Shown: positions 23,358 to 35,564 of the stretch, piece by piece | Layout of the letters: each line of letters starts with the position of its first letter | Numbering within the stretch: the first letter of the stretch is position 1 | NCBI RefSeq assembly: GCF_000003815.2 | Contig: NC_049982.1 | Coordinates: 3,129,576 to 3,193,575, forward strand | DNA length: 64,000 bases | Origin: Branchiostoma floridae | Taxonomy: Eukaryota; Chordata; Leptocardii; Amphioxiformes; Branchiostomatidae | Direction of reading: 5' to 3' | The notes under the pieces: generated by a model | Told to the model about the DNA's origin: nothing | Database searches by the model: none | What the model saw: only the letters and a program-made list of their open reading frames with translations | Position numbers and translations under genes: made by a program

Positions 23358-24092
23358 GTTTGTCCTCCCCAGGGTATAAGATGTTACCTCTCCAGGGTAT
23401 AAGGTGTTACCTATGCAGGGTATAAGATGTTACCTATGCAGGGTATAAGAAGTTACATGTTTGTCCTCCCCAGGGTATAAGATGTTACCTCTCCAGGGTA
23501 TAAGGTGTTACCTATGCAGGGTATAAGATGTTACCTATGCAGGGTATAAGATGTTACATGTTTGTCCTTTGCAGGGTATAAGATGTTACATGTTCGTCCT
23601 TTGCAGGGTATAAGATGTTACATATTTGTCCTCCCCAGGGTATAAGATGTTACATATTTGTCCTCCCCAGGGTATAAGGTGTTACCTATGCAGGGTATAA
23701 GATGTTACATGTTTGTCCTTTGCAGGGTATAAGATGTTACATATTTGTCCTCTGCAGGGTATAAGATGTTACGTGTTTGTCCTCCCCAGGGTATAAGATG
23801 TTACCTCTGCAGGGTATAAGATGTTACCTCTGCAGGGTATAAGATGTTACCTCTGCAGGGTATAAGATGTTACCTCTGCAGGGTATAAGATGTTACCTCT
23901 GCAGGGTATAAGATGTTACATGTTTGTCCTCCTCAGGGTATAAGATGTTACAAGTTTGACCTCTGCAGGGTATAAGATGTTACATGTTTGTCCTCCCCAG
24001 GGTATAAGATGTTACATGTTTGTCCTCCCCAGGGTATAAGATGTTACCTCTCCAGGGTATAAGATGTTACATGTTTGTTCCTTTCCCTCCTA
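23358..24092 (+). repeat. 32/23-bp minisatellite, about 26 copies, running into the gene 2 coding exon 1 acceptor
   Basis: Units are CAGGGTATAAGATGTTAC with either ATGTTTGTCCTCCC (32 bp) or a short CTCTG/CTATG end (23 bp). The last copy reads GTTACATGTTTGTTCC and merges into the real pyrimidine tract and acceptor CTCCTATAG (24094-24095). The long unit therefore looks like a copy of that acceptor region, giving many decoy CCCCAG and TGCAG sites. Confidence 0.93.
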
Positions 24093-24112
24093 TAGCCCCT
24101 TCCTGAACCGGT

Positions 24113-27100
24113 ATGACGACCCGCGCCATGACCCCACTCATGGTGATGATGACGATGTTCTTCACGGGTGTCCTAGCGACCACACCTGCCCACTATTCCA
24201 ACCAAGACATGTAAGTTAAGACATCTGTCCTAGCGACCACACCTGTCCACTATTCCAACCAAGACATGTAAGTTAAGACATCTGTCCTAGCGACCACACC
24301 TGTCCACTATTCCAACCAAGATATGTAAGTTAAGACATCTGTCCTAGCGACCACACCTGTCCACTATTCCAACCAAGACATGTAAGTTAAGACATCTGTC
24401 CTAGCGACCACACCTGTCCACTATTCCAACCAAGACATGTAAGTCAAGACATCTGTCCTAGCGACCACACCTGTCCACTATTCCAACCAAGATATGTAAG
24501 TTAAGACATCTGTCCTAGCGACCACACCTGTCCACTATTCCAACCAAGACATGTAAGTTAAGACATCTGTCCTAGCTAGCGACCACACCTGCCCACTATT
24601 CCAACCAAGACATGTAAGTTAAGACATCTGTCCTAGCGACCACGCCTGTCCACTATTCCAAGACATGTAAGTTAAGACATCTGTTCTAGCGACCACACCT
24701 GTCCACTATTCCAACCAAGACATGTACGTTAAGACATCTGTCCTAGCGACCACACCTGTCCACTATTCCAACCAAGACATGTAAGTTAAGACATCTGTCC
24801 TAGCGACCACACCTGTCCACTATTCCAACCAAGACATGTAAGTTAAGACATCTGTCCTAGCGACCACACCTGTCCACTATTCCAACCAAGACATGTAAGT
24901 TAAGACATCTGTCCTAGCGACCACACCTGTCCACTATTCCAACCAAGACATGTAAGTTAAGACATCTGTCCACTATTCCAACCAAGACATGTAAGTTAAC
25001 ACATCTGTCCAAGCGACCACCCCTGTCCACTATTCCAACCAAGACATGTAAGTTAAGACATCTGTCCTAGCGACCACACCTGTCCACTATTCCAACCAAG
25101 ACATGTAAGTTAAGACATCTGTCCTAGCGACCACACCTGTCCACTATTCCAACCAAGACATGTAAGTTAAGACATCTGTCCTAGCGACCACACCTGTCCA
25201 CTATTCCAACCAAGACATGTAAGTTAAGACATCTGTCCTAGCGACCACACCTGTCCACTATTCCAACCAAGACATGTAAGTTAAGACATCTGTCCTAGCG
25301 ACCACACCTGTCCACTATTCCAACCAAGACATGTAAGTTAAGACATCTGTCCTAGCGACCACACCTGTCCACTATTCCAACCAAGATATGTAAGTTAAGA
25401 CATCTGTCCTAGCGACCACACCTGTCCACTATTCCAACCAAGACATGTAAGTTAAGACATCTGTCCTAGCGACCACACCTGTCCACTATTCCAACCAAGA
25501 CATGTAAGTTAAGACATCTGTACTAGCGACCACACCTGTCCACTATTCCAACCAAGATATGTAAGTTAAGACATCTGTCCTAGCGACCACACCTGTCCAC
25601 TATTCCAACCAAGACATGTAAGTTAAGACATCTGTCCTAGCGACCACACCTGTCCACTATTCCTGTCAAGTATTGCAAGCAAGACATGTTAGTTAAGACG
25701 CCTGTCCCTTATTCCAACCAAGACATGTAAGTTAAGACATCTGTCCTAGCGACCACACCCGTCCACTATTCCATCCAAGACATGTAAGTTAAGACATCTG
25801 TCCTAGCGACCACACCTGTCCACTATTCCAACCAAGACATGTAAGTTAAGACATCTGTCCTAGCGATCACACCTGTCCACTATTCCAACCAAGACATGTA
25901 AGTTAAGACATCTGTCCTAGCGATCACACCTGTCCACTATAACAACCAAGACATGTAAGTTAAGACATCTGTTCTAGCGCCCACACCTGTCCACTATTCC
26001 AACCAAGACGTACATGTGAGATAAGACATCTGTCCTAGCGACCACACCTGTCCACTATTCCAACCAAGACATGTAAGTTAAGACATCTGTCCTAGCGACC
26101 ACACCTGTCCACTATTCCAACCAAGATATGTAAGTTAAGACATCTGTCCTAGCGACCACACCTGTTCACTATTCCAACCAAGACATGTCAAGACATGTTA
26201 CATCATTTTCAACCATCAAAAACTCTGTGTGTGTCGCGTTGTGTGTGTGTGTCGCGTTGGCCTCATGGTTAGGGATGCAAAATGCCATGGGAGGAGAGGC
26301 TTGTTCTCCGCCTTAAAGTACCGTGCCCTAGACAGGACCTCAAAAAGGCTTTGCGGGAATCAATCACTACTTACAGGCTTTACGGAGAAAATGTCTAAAG
26401 TATAGTGCTAATAACTAGACGACAGTTGAACAACATTTCACGACTGGACTGGCCAGTATAAGGAGCACCTGGAGTCTTGCTTGATGATTAGAGAATCAAT
26501 TTGAGCAAAACCCTTTGTATTTTTTGTATTTTTTGCGCCAAGGGCGCACCCGGGGTAGTCACGACTTCAAATATCAACACATATTCGCACACACCGACAT
26601 CTAAAAACACTCTTTTTTCCCACGCACGATTCCCGAGTGGAATGCCCTGCCTGGCACGGTTGTAAGCGCTCCCAACGTTGAGCACTTCCGTGCCAGGCAG
26701 GCGGCCTGCCCGCCCTAACCCGGGAGCCTCAGCCCCCCCCCCCCCCCTACTTTTGCCCCTCGCGGGGTCATTTGGGGGTATATATGCAGATGCAGATGTA
26801 TTCATACTCTACCAATAATGACAGCAGTTGCCTTTTAGTGTCTTACTTAGAAACGTAATTACATAATAATTTCACTGATAAAAGAACGTGAAAAGTTAAT
26901 AGAATTTTTAAAATTAAACACAGGTAGCTCCAAATTCTCGATGGCTATTAGTCTATCTTGTTCGTGGAGTGAACTAGTCTCGCGAGAGTGTCACACGTGA
27001 CTAATGAATCTCTTCAACGGTATGTGCACAGAAAAGCTTTCGCATTACGCAAGCATCAACTTGTGATTTTTATCTTCCAGGAAGGACTTCGCTGTTGTTA

Positions 27101-30039
27101 AATTCCATACCGCTAGAGGGCGTGACAATACAACAAGCCTGATTCGGCGACTCTTCGATGCAGCAGCTGACATGAATGGCGAAGGTAAGTAGAAACCGGT
27201 CATGGTAAATGGGACATTTCCCTTTAAATCTACTTTCGCGCTGGTTCTGTGGTGAAGGAACCCCGATAATAACACGTAATAAATGTTGATGATAAATTTG
27301 ATTTCGTTGATATATTTTTGATTTGACATTCCTGTTTTGTGAATTGTTTCTACTTGGCTTTCTTGGCATTACTGCACCTGAGAAGGGGATCATTCAGGTC
27401 CACCTTCATAATTCCAAAACGGCTTACTTTACTCTCACCATTTTTGGAAGTGATGTGCTTGGACAGTTTTAGAATTTTGATACCACTGTGACGTAATATG
27501 ACGTAATTGATTCTATTAGTTAAAGCGGTCTAAATAGGAAATCGCCATGATACAGAAAGGTATTACCGCCTCAGTGACCAGAACTGACATGCGGTGAAGA
27601 TGATGATGATGATTACATGAAACGTTAACAAAGGGTTTCTTTTGATATTTAAGGCTTTTGTTGACTCCAGCAACTACAATGACGTCAATATAACGTCATG
27701 AAATAACGTCGTATGAAGTTTACTTATCGCTTTCAAGTGTCTTGGATCATCAACCTTAAATGTCTGTAATATTTACCATATAACCCCGAAAACCCATGAA
27801 AACGGACTTAAAACGTTCACATAAATGTTTTTGTAAGAAAATACCTCGTAGTGATGGAATTTGAGTGAAAATAAGCTAATTACATTTTACATCATGATAT
27901 GGTCCGCTATCTAGGATTTTGACATATATTAGCATAAATATGAATATCTTATCACAAATGTAACATTAAAATATGTTAGATATTTAAGATATATAAAAAC
28001 AAGTGTTGCTTTAGACAAAAAAATCAGAAAATATTATTGTTCAAACCAAAATTAGGGAATATGCCAAGGCAACAGGATAAAAAATAAACTTACTCGATTT
28101 TATGTAGATTGCCAAAAATATTCTAGGGAAAGTCACGTAGTTTTCTTGTCAAGCCGTTTTGGAGTTATATGGCGTCAAAGTTGGCGCAGGAACACGCCCC
28201 TCCCCAGTCTAGGGTTTATTTCATTACATTTCTCAGTTTTAATTATGTTCATCATGTATGATTTTTCCATATGATTTTGCCCTTTGTTTTATTTCTTTTT
28301 ACCTGGGATGTTTTGAAAATTAACAAAAAATGCTGAAGGTGCCACCAAGGAGTTATCAAGATGAAATACATACATAAGTAAATAAATACAGAAAAATAAG
28401 AAAACCATGTTCTATTGAACAAATTCAACCTCCTTGAACACAGTAAAACTATTCACGGGAAAGTTCAAACCTTCTCACCTTAGCCACATGTTTGTGAGGT
28501 CATATATAGGAGATGAACCATTCATTAGGCATGCTATGTGCGGCGCCGACTAAGTGTACAGATGGAAGAGCTTTCTGTCCCATGATTATGATTTTGTCCT
28601 TCGCTGCAGGTAACGCAGAGAAACGCCAGGCGGAGCGACTGATCGGAGCCCATCTCGCAGAAGCCATGGACTCCGCGGATAGGAGAGAGCGACTAGGGAG
28701 CCTGCTGGCAGGTATCACGGGTATGGAGAAACGCCAAGCGGAGCGACTCATCGGAGCACATCTCGGAGAAACCATGGACTCCTCCGACAGGAGAGAGCAT
28801 CTCAGCAAACTGCTGGCAGACATCACGGGTATGGAGAAACGCCAGGCGGAGAGGATCATCGGAGCACATCTCGGAGAAACCATGGACTCCTCCGACAGGA
28901 GAGAGCATCTCAGCAAACTGCTGGCAGACATCACGGGTATGGAGAAACGCCAGGCAGAGCGGCTGGTCGGAGCTCATCTCGGAGAAACCATGGACTCCTC
29001 GAACAGGAGAGAGCACCTGAGCAGTCTGCTGGCAGGTATCACGGGTATGGAGAAACGCCAGGTGGAGCGGCTGGTCGGAGCTCATCTCGGAGAAATCATG
29101 GACTTCTCCGGGAGGAGAGGGCACCTCAGCGAACTGCTGGCAGACATCACCGGTATGGAAAAACGCCAGGCGGAGCGGCTGGTCGGAGCTCATCTCGGAG
29201 AAATCATGGACTTCTCCGGGAGGAGAGAGCACCTCAGCGAACTGCTGGCAGACATCACGGGTATGGAGAAACGCCAGGCAGAACGGCTGGTCGGAGCTCA
29301 TCTCGAAGAAACCATGGACTCCGCGGACAGGAGAGAGCATCTGGGCCAGCTCCTGTCGGCACTCACGGGAGGAATGAGGAAGCGTCAGGCGGAGGTGGTG
29401 GTGGGTTCGGCCCAAGGCGGCACGCTGGAGTCGCTGCAGAGGGAAAGGTTTCTTAGCGAGCTCCTCTCGACCATCGAAGGCGAGAAGGGAAAGCGCCAAG
29501 CTGAGCGGCTGGTGGGAGCTCATCTCGGAGAAACCATGGACTCCTCCGGGAGAAGAGACCATCTTAGCCAGCTTCTGTCGCACATCACGGGCGGAATCGG
29601 GAAGAGGCAGGCGGAACTGTTAGTCGGAGCTGAGCTAGGAGACGCCGTGGACGCCAGCGAACGGAGGGAGCGACTGGACGCCTTACTGTCTAGCATCACG
29701 GGACACCTAGGGAAGCGGCAGGCAGGGATGGTGGAAGGGACAGGGCGTGGAGATGCCATGGGTACCGGAGAGCGGAGGGGACGCCTGAGCGGCCTGATGT
29801 CGAGCATCACAGACGGGGTAGGAAAGCGCCAGGCCGAAGTGTTGGTCGGAGCGGAACTGGGAGACGCCGTAGACGCCGAGGAGCGGAGAGAACGGCTTAG
29901 TGCTCTTCTGTCCAGCATCACAGGCGGAGTCGGCAAGCGCCTGGCTGAAGTAACGGTCGGCGCACACCGAGGAACGGCAGCGGATGACAAGAAGCACAGG
30001 CAGATGATAAACGCTTTGGTCGCCAAGATCACCGGTTAA
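24113..30039 (+). CDS. PTH-like precursor with 13 peptide copies, gene 2 (543 aa, 3 coding exons)
   Basis: Exons are 24113-24210, 27081-27184 and 28610-30039, with junction phases 2 and 1. Exon 1 gives a signal peptide (LMVMMTMFFTGVLA). Exon 2 encodes residues 33-67, a degenerate peptide (KDFAVVKFHTARG...). Exon 3 encodes thirteen 32-residue copies starting at residues 74, 110, 146, 182, 218, 254, 290, 327, 364, 401, 438, 475 and 512, each preceded by KR. Copies begin QAERLVGAHLGE and end LLADITG-like. Copy 2 aligns without gaps to human PTH 2-31, sharing E4, L11, G12, S17, R20, E22, L24, K26, L28 and D30 (PTH numbering, from memory). Copies 1-6 are separated by MEKR (no amide donor); copies 8-12 are followed by GKR (amidation likely). 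An in-frame ATG at 28513 would need intron 2 retention. Confidence 0.85.
24171..26195 (+). repeat. 57-bp minisatellite copying the gene 2 exon 1/intron donor, about 35 copies
   Basis: The unit runs TCCTAGCGACCACACCTGTC, CACTATTCCAACCAAGACAT, then GTAAGTTAAGACATCTG. The first copy is the coding exon end (donor at 24211). Nearly all later copies keep GTAAGT, and most are identical, implying recent homogenisation. In frame, the first intronic codons read ATG TAA, so any downstream donor would introduce an immediate stop. Confidence 0.97.
26250..26340 (+). mobile_element. SINE-like fragment
   Basis: GGCCTCATGGTTAGGGATGC resembles a tRNA-type A-box region, and CCTTAAAGTACCGTGCCC follows. It is short and degenerate, so assignment is tentative. 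Confidence 0.35.
26605..26820 (+). mobile_element. Non-LTR retrotransposon (CR1/L2-like) 3' fragment
   Basis: The frame from 26611 to the stop at 26716 reads SFFPRTIPEWNALPGTVVSA then APNVEHFRARQAACPP. The SFFPRT...EWNALP motif is typical of the reverse-transcriptase C-terminus in CR1/L2/Jockey-type LINEs. A stop sits just upstream (26602-26604) and only the 3' end remains. It lies in gene 2 intron 1. Confidence 0.8.
27190..28600. other. Gene 2 intron 2, AT-rich, nothing further recognised
   Basis: AT-rich sequence with several TGACGTAA-type words near 27490 and 27680. No repeats comparable to the junction arrays are present at this intron's ends. Confidence 0.6.
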
Positions 30040-30439
30040 AGTACACTCAGTTTATTCTTCTGACTCCAGATTTACCATACGGAAGTGTAGGAAATGGAAT
30101 CCTTGTTACCCGTATCAGCTATAGACAGTGGTATTGTACACCGAATTTCTCATTGCGTACCAAAATACAATTGATTGGATCTAGAAATAATACTGAATTG
30201 GAAATTAAAGTTATTGCCTGATGGCCTAATTTCCAAAGAAAAAGTATTGTCACAGACAAAGGGTAAAAAGGCTGATGCAGAAATGTGCAAGAAATATCGA
30301 CCTAAGAGAGAGAATCCAACTTCACAGATAATGTTACACCAAAGGTGACTTCTCAAGAGGTGATTGGCCATCCGGTGTGACGCAGACATGACGTATCATG
30401 ACGTGTGACCGTGCCAAACCAGAACTACAACAAACATAG

Positions 30440-30445
30440 AATAAA
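30440..30445 (+). terminator. Polyadenylation signal AATAAA, gene 2
   Basis: First clear AATAAA after the stop, about 400 nt downstream. Confidence 0.5.
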
Positions 30446-30449
30446 GGCA

Positions 30450-31760
30450 GATTTTTTCTGAAACATGAGTTTCTTTTATGTTTAAAACAGTTTACGTTAA
30501 GAAGCACGCATGAAAACATTTCTAATGTTTATTCTGTATCACTAAAAAAAACCAATACAAACTTTTTTAGCAAGGGCTGCTGAATGCGGGTGGTTGGATG
30601 ATGCAGAGGGTGGGTGGGTATGGCTGGCCGTCCTAGTACACTATCATTGAGGCAGCCTGGCAGCAAAACACAGTTTTCGCCTCTGAGGGTTTCTAAAGTT
30701 AAAGACCACAGGGTGACTAGCTCCGACGCGGAAAATATATAGTAAAGTGGACTTTATGAATACAAAATATGAATATGTTTGAGTACATGTTACGAAATAT
30801 GAGAAAACAAAAAAATCCTGTCTGCGTATCGCCACTTTGAAACGCCGCTCTGCAGCTGGCTCACACTAGAAAGGCAGTTGCGTAATGGGGCCAAGGAGGC
30901 TACAAAAACCTCCTTGGTACTACTTTATTTATTACTTTATTTTCTTTATGTGACCGCGTCATAAATACTGTGTTCTGCTGCATTAACCTTCTTTTCGGCA
31001 CTTATATCCTGCTCTAGGTGATTCAGCGAAACGGCGATTAGCAATTAGGGTTTTCCTTTTCCGTAAATGAGAATGGATAGGTGACTCCGTTTGATGTCTT
31101 TTATCATTCTCAGATATGAGACAAACAAAATTACTTTAAAAGATCACGTACCTCCTGCATGGAGATAATCATATTGGCACACTGCTGTTCCTGGGATGGT
31201 GGGATATTACTGAGATACTAAGTACCCGGATGTTGCTGAGATGCCCGGATGCTGCGGTTGAGATGCCCGGATGTACCTATTGGTAAAGGGCAAGGCTGTT
31301 GCTGCCTGGTAAAGTAGGTCGTGCACAGAAGTGGAAACAACCTTACACAACACGAGAGCTACTTATATAATAGACGAAAAGAGAACAGCACAGAGCGGAA
31401 GAAAGGCCTGCTACTCTTGTCAATCATAGCTTTATTCACAACAAAAGCATAACTCACATCTAGCATATGTAATTATATAATTTCAGAAACACATAGATTT
31501 TGGCATGTAATTTCCTGTTGACGCCTACGAGCACGGATGTCCGGCTGTCCACCGTGCCAGTTACTCTCCGTTTGCAGAGGGCACCTGCGGGCAGCAAACA
31601 CTACAAGCAACCTTAACTACGTCAGGTAAAAGCAGGGACTTTAATTTTCACAACAAACGTGCTGAAGGAACCTCTAACATTTTCGAAATTGACCTTTGTT
31701 TTACGGATCCCGATCCAAGTATCATCAGGGTCCATACACATCTTTTCAAGTTATGCTGAT
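30450..31760. other. Intergenic; no gene supported
   Basis: Short repeats such as GATGCCCGGATG occur near 31230-31275. Nothing coding is recognised. Confidence 0.5.
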
Positions 31761-31764
31761 AATA

Positions 31765-31861
31765 ACACACACACACACATACACACGCACACAAACATAC
31801 ATACACATGCATACACACACGCGTATAGACAGATAGACACGTATATACAAACACACACACG

Positions 31862-31928
<67 letters not shown>
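31765..31928. repeat. (CA)n microsatellite
   Basis: Includes a pure CA tract of about 60 bp (31866-31928). Confidence 0.97.
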
Positions 31929-31930
<2 letters not shown>

Positions 31931-31934
31931 GGGT

Positions 31935-33655
31935 GCTATATATAGAGGGGAACGGCACCGAACACGTAACCTTGTTGGAAATGGCTTAAACTGAAAATGG
32001 CAACCGAAATCATGATTTTTGCATTATATAATCAAATCAATGAAATCCATCACAAATGTAGGAATAACCTGATGTAGTCATGTTTTGAATGGAAGAGCCT
32101 GTCCGTGTTTACGACTGGCGCCATCTATGACAACAGATGGTTGCCACTTCCGGTACTCTGAGTGATGACGTCACATCCGGTACTCCGTGCTGATGAGCCC
32201 GCGCCACTCCCGAGCCCATCTCCTGTTTGTCCTGAACTCCACACCCATTAGTTAAGTAAATCCGGTTCGCGATGGGGAAAGGGCCGAGGAGGAAATTACC
32301 GTTCTTAAAACCCCATTACACTAAAGCCGCGACCTCTCTGCGACCGTGATACGACATAAGATTGGACATAGCGCTCAGCGAATTTTATAGAATGGAGGAT
32401 TCCTTTCACTCTTGGTGTTTTCTTGCGTTTTCAGTCACACTTTTATATTTAGCACCATTTTCCGATTCTGAATCCCTCGCAAAAACTTTTACAATTCGTT
32501 TATTTATTTATTTGCCAATGATACAACTCATTACACGGATCTACCTAGGCAGCTTTGGGCTGGTAGCGGCAGATCCACAGAGATACAATCAAACTAGAGT
32601 ATGTCCGCCGTCTGGTGGAACGGTTGCCTGATGTCCGTCGGAATGATGTTTTGTCTCTGGTTCATCAGGCCACAGAAAGTAATCGTATGGATGACGTCCT
32701 CTGCATACTTCAAACTAGATGCGAAACGTAAGAATTGGGATAGATTTTCAAAATAGGCATTACAAACCATGAAGTTACGAAATACGGTATCACAGCCAAC
32801 AGACTTTTATTCCGTGTCCAAAAAGTGCAGAAAGCGACAAGTGCCAAACTAGCTAGTAAACATATCAAGTTGACAACTGGAGTCACAGCTACCACAGTGG
32901 TGCCACTTTTACAGTCAAGCTAGTTTACACCACTACGACTAAATGTACCTCACTAGTGTCACGTCTACAAATACAATATTTCCTTTTCTTTTCTTTTGGG
33001 GCACGTTTTTGTGATGTTCATCATCCACGTAGGTGCCTCTTATTCAAAATCAAGCCAAAAGCCTTTTTTCAAAAATCAAGCCAAAATGAATGAGCGCGCT
33101 GATGACATGCACAGAAGTTACTTGCCATGGCCTGACGAGAGGACTGAGAGTACTGCGCACGGCTTTCAGTGCGCTGCCGCGAGCAACTGTCCTCTGGGAC
33201 TTCGGACATAGTAAATCTCCAAACTGTAACGCCTCAAGAAACACACAATACAAATCAGTTGGGAAACGTAAAGATCTCACCCCCCCCCCCCCCAACATCT
33301 GTTTGGAAATTAGAGCAAGGTTCCCCGATGCCTGTAGTTTTGTTATGAGCTGCGGGAACTCTGCGGGAACGATCTATTGTCGTCACTACTACATAAAACC
33401 TAAAAGCGCATTCCTGACTTAAATCCATGAGGATCCTACAATGGTGTAAGATAGTACCAAACTTGCCAGTCAATAGCTAAAGTCAGTCAAGAGGTGTCCA
33501 TTTGCCCGGTAGTGAAACACACGCCTAGGCCGGCTTCACTCCTCTGCCAGCTTTTGATACAATCTTATGCTACCGTAGGATTTGCTGGGAGATTAATCCT
33601 GACCATATTTCTCCTACAAGATCAACCTACGACTGTGCCATTTAGAGTTGCTACT
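31935..33655. other. Intergenic; no gene supported
   Basis: Contains a poly-C tract near 33280. Open frames near 33000-33420 have no recognisable motif. Confidence 0.5.
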
Positions 33656-33659
33656 TCCA

Positions 33660-33752
33660 TTTTTAATGATTGATGATTGAAGACCTTTATTGCACATTTT
33701 TGCCACACCGGGCTAAGTACAAGTCAAAACAAGACTTACAAAGAATCAGGTA
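33660..33752 (-). mobile_element. LINE 3' UTR end, minus strand
   Basis: On the minus strand the segment ends GTGCAATAAAGGTCTTCAAT followed by CATCAATCAT, preceded by TTAGCCCGGTGTGGCAAAAA. A polyadenylation signal plus a short-word tail is the usual form of CR1/L2-like 3' ends. Confidence 0.55.
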
Positions 33753-33759
33753 ACAGATA

Positions 33760-35030
33760 CAAAATGAAACTATCGTTTGATAAACTCAACTTGTCGCTTT
33801 TCTGTTATGCAGAAAATAAAATAGCATATATGTTTTATGATCAATGGTTTGGCTAGTTGCATTTTAATGTACATGATGATTTCTACTATAGCAAGAACAA
33901 GTAATTACATAGAACTTGTTCAAATCGATCCCTGAATTCATTGGAGAATGTCATAAATGTTTCAGCTTAAATGTAGGAACGGTGAATGAAATTTTGAATT
34001 TGTACGAATATTATCATTTTCGTTAATACAACAATGCTTAATGGCATTTTAATTATCTTCTACCACTCAACATGTATTATACAAACCTGCAAGATTGCTT
34101 TCTAAATGTGCTTCCTACATTACCAGGCTTTTCATGTGATAAAAGCCATTATCGCCATGGAGAGACCCTGAGTAAGGCCTTGTTATTGTGGGTTTATTAC
34201 GTCATTTACGCGTTACATGTGCATTGAAAATTACATTACAGTAAAACAACAGTTTACTTTAGCATGATTACGAAGCTTGATTGTTCGTTAATGATAATTG
34301 CTGACAATATCTCTTCATCATCATCATCATCATCATTAATTTCTCTTTGTATGGTTTAAAATCTGGCGATTTCCCCCTACTCCAAAGTACTTTGATATCA
34401 GCCTGCACAGCACAACTCTGATTGCAGCCTGGCCGTGAACGCTCCTGTCCAAAGTAAAGAACATCTTCCAGATTTTTACATTCATTTTTGGTATCATCTT
34501 ATGATATTGTTACAGTATTGAAAATATAAAAAAGGACAAACATTTAATTACATAAGCGTATGAACGTCATAGCCTACATAAAGAGGACTAGTGGGATTCC
34601 CTTGAGCATCATCGCACACGTCATCAGCCAGCGGGGTCAATGACCCATGGTTCCCTTCCAGAAGGTTCCACGGGAGGCCGATGAACCTCTGCTCACTGAC
34701 GTCACCGGGCACCTTTGATGTCCCGGCCAATCAGAAACCTTCCTGGCTTGTTTCTTATTCCAATCACTGTGGAGGCTTATCCTTCCGTCACTAACGTGAT
34801 CGGTTGATCAGGCAGAGATTTCAAGAATTGTAAAAACAAATTTCCCTTTGTCTGGTCAAGGAGTGTAGCAGAGACGACAGTGGGAACTAAGCTGAAAACT
34901 GTTTTAGAATAAAGATGTGGATGCTGTTATGACACATAGATAGATTTATAGATCCATTATTGATTTCAATCATGTAACGTGATGAAAGAAAATTGATATC
35001 AACTTTTGAATATGCTCATCTATTTTCTTC
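33760..35030. other. Intergenic; no gene supported
   Basis: Includes a short (CAT)n at 34317-34335. A minus-strand frame at 34548-34730 is rejected below. Confidence 0.5.
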
Positions 35031-35134
35031 GTTTATTTATTGATTCATTAATCTATCCACCTATTCATTTATCTGCGTAGGTACCTGCTTATTTATGAAA
35101 CAGAAGTTTCATCTTTCTTCGCTTTGTACCAGGC

Positions 35135-35422
35135 TCACAGATTCCCGTCGTTTTTTAGCTGCCAGTAAACATTCTCTGATGTTACCGGAAGTACAAACTC
35201 TCGGCCTTTCTTCTCTGTAAGAAATAAATCAGCGAGGAAGACTGTCTTCATGTCACCCCGCCAGGTGTGCAGGTACATGGGTAGTACACGGCTGTCCTCG
35301 ACTTTTCTTGACATTTTAAAACGTTTTTGTTTGGGCAACCTTCCTCCATAACAGCGCAGCAACGACATCATGTCGTGATACGTGCCCTTAGCGGTACTCT
35401 GTATCTTAGCGAAGATTAACAT
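35135..35422 (-). CDS. Unrecognised open frame, possible terminal exon
   Basis: A minus-strand frame of about 95 codons ends in TGA at 35135. It contains TYHDMMSLLRCYGG, RFKMSRKVEDSRVLPMYLHT and REFVLPVTSENVYWQL. The composition looks like real protein and not repeat translation. An AATAAA follows about 100 nt after the stop (minus strand, 35037-35032). A possible weak acceptor is GATACAG before AGTACC near 35400, in which case the ATG is not the true start. I recognise no domain and find no companion exons. Confidence 0.4.
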   Translation of the reverse strand: MLIFAKIQSTAKGTYHDMMSLLRCYGGRLPKQKRFKMSRKVEDSRVLPMYLHTWRGDMKTVFLADLFLTEKKGREFVLPVTSENVYWQLKNDGNL

Positions 35423-35564
35423 TTAAAATCATCATTCACGAACGTGCTTTAAGGATTCTACATGCCTTTATCTTTTTAATTCGACCTTTTGCCGTAGAGG
35501 AATATAATCTTCATTCCGGACTCCCCAGAGAGCACAGCCTGCACGTGGTAGTGACACGTGGGGT

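Noticed and set aside
23358-26195. CRISPR-like appearance of regular repeats
   Set aside because: Repeats are contiguous tandem units without unique spacers, in a eukaryotic gene with introns.
28693-29583. 296-codon open frame antisense to the gene 2 peptide exon
   Set aside because: It mirrors the 108-111 bp coding repeats. The sense frame has the KR sites, the PTH match and valid splice phases, so the antisense frame is a by-product of periodicity.
9032-30039. CRH/urocortin or PDF-type identity for the peptide precursors
   Set aside because: Length and amidation would fit, but the ungapped residue matches with PTH (E4, L11, G12, R20, L24, L28), and Trp23 in gene 3, are more specific. Kept only as an alternative for gene 1.
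34548-34730. 60-codon minus-strand frame (GLPWNLLEGNHGS...)
   Set aside because: Plausible composition, but there is no polyadenylation signal, no clear acceptor and no recognised motif.
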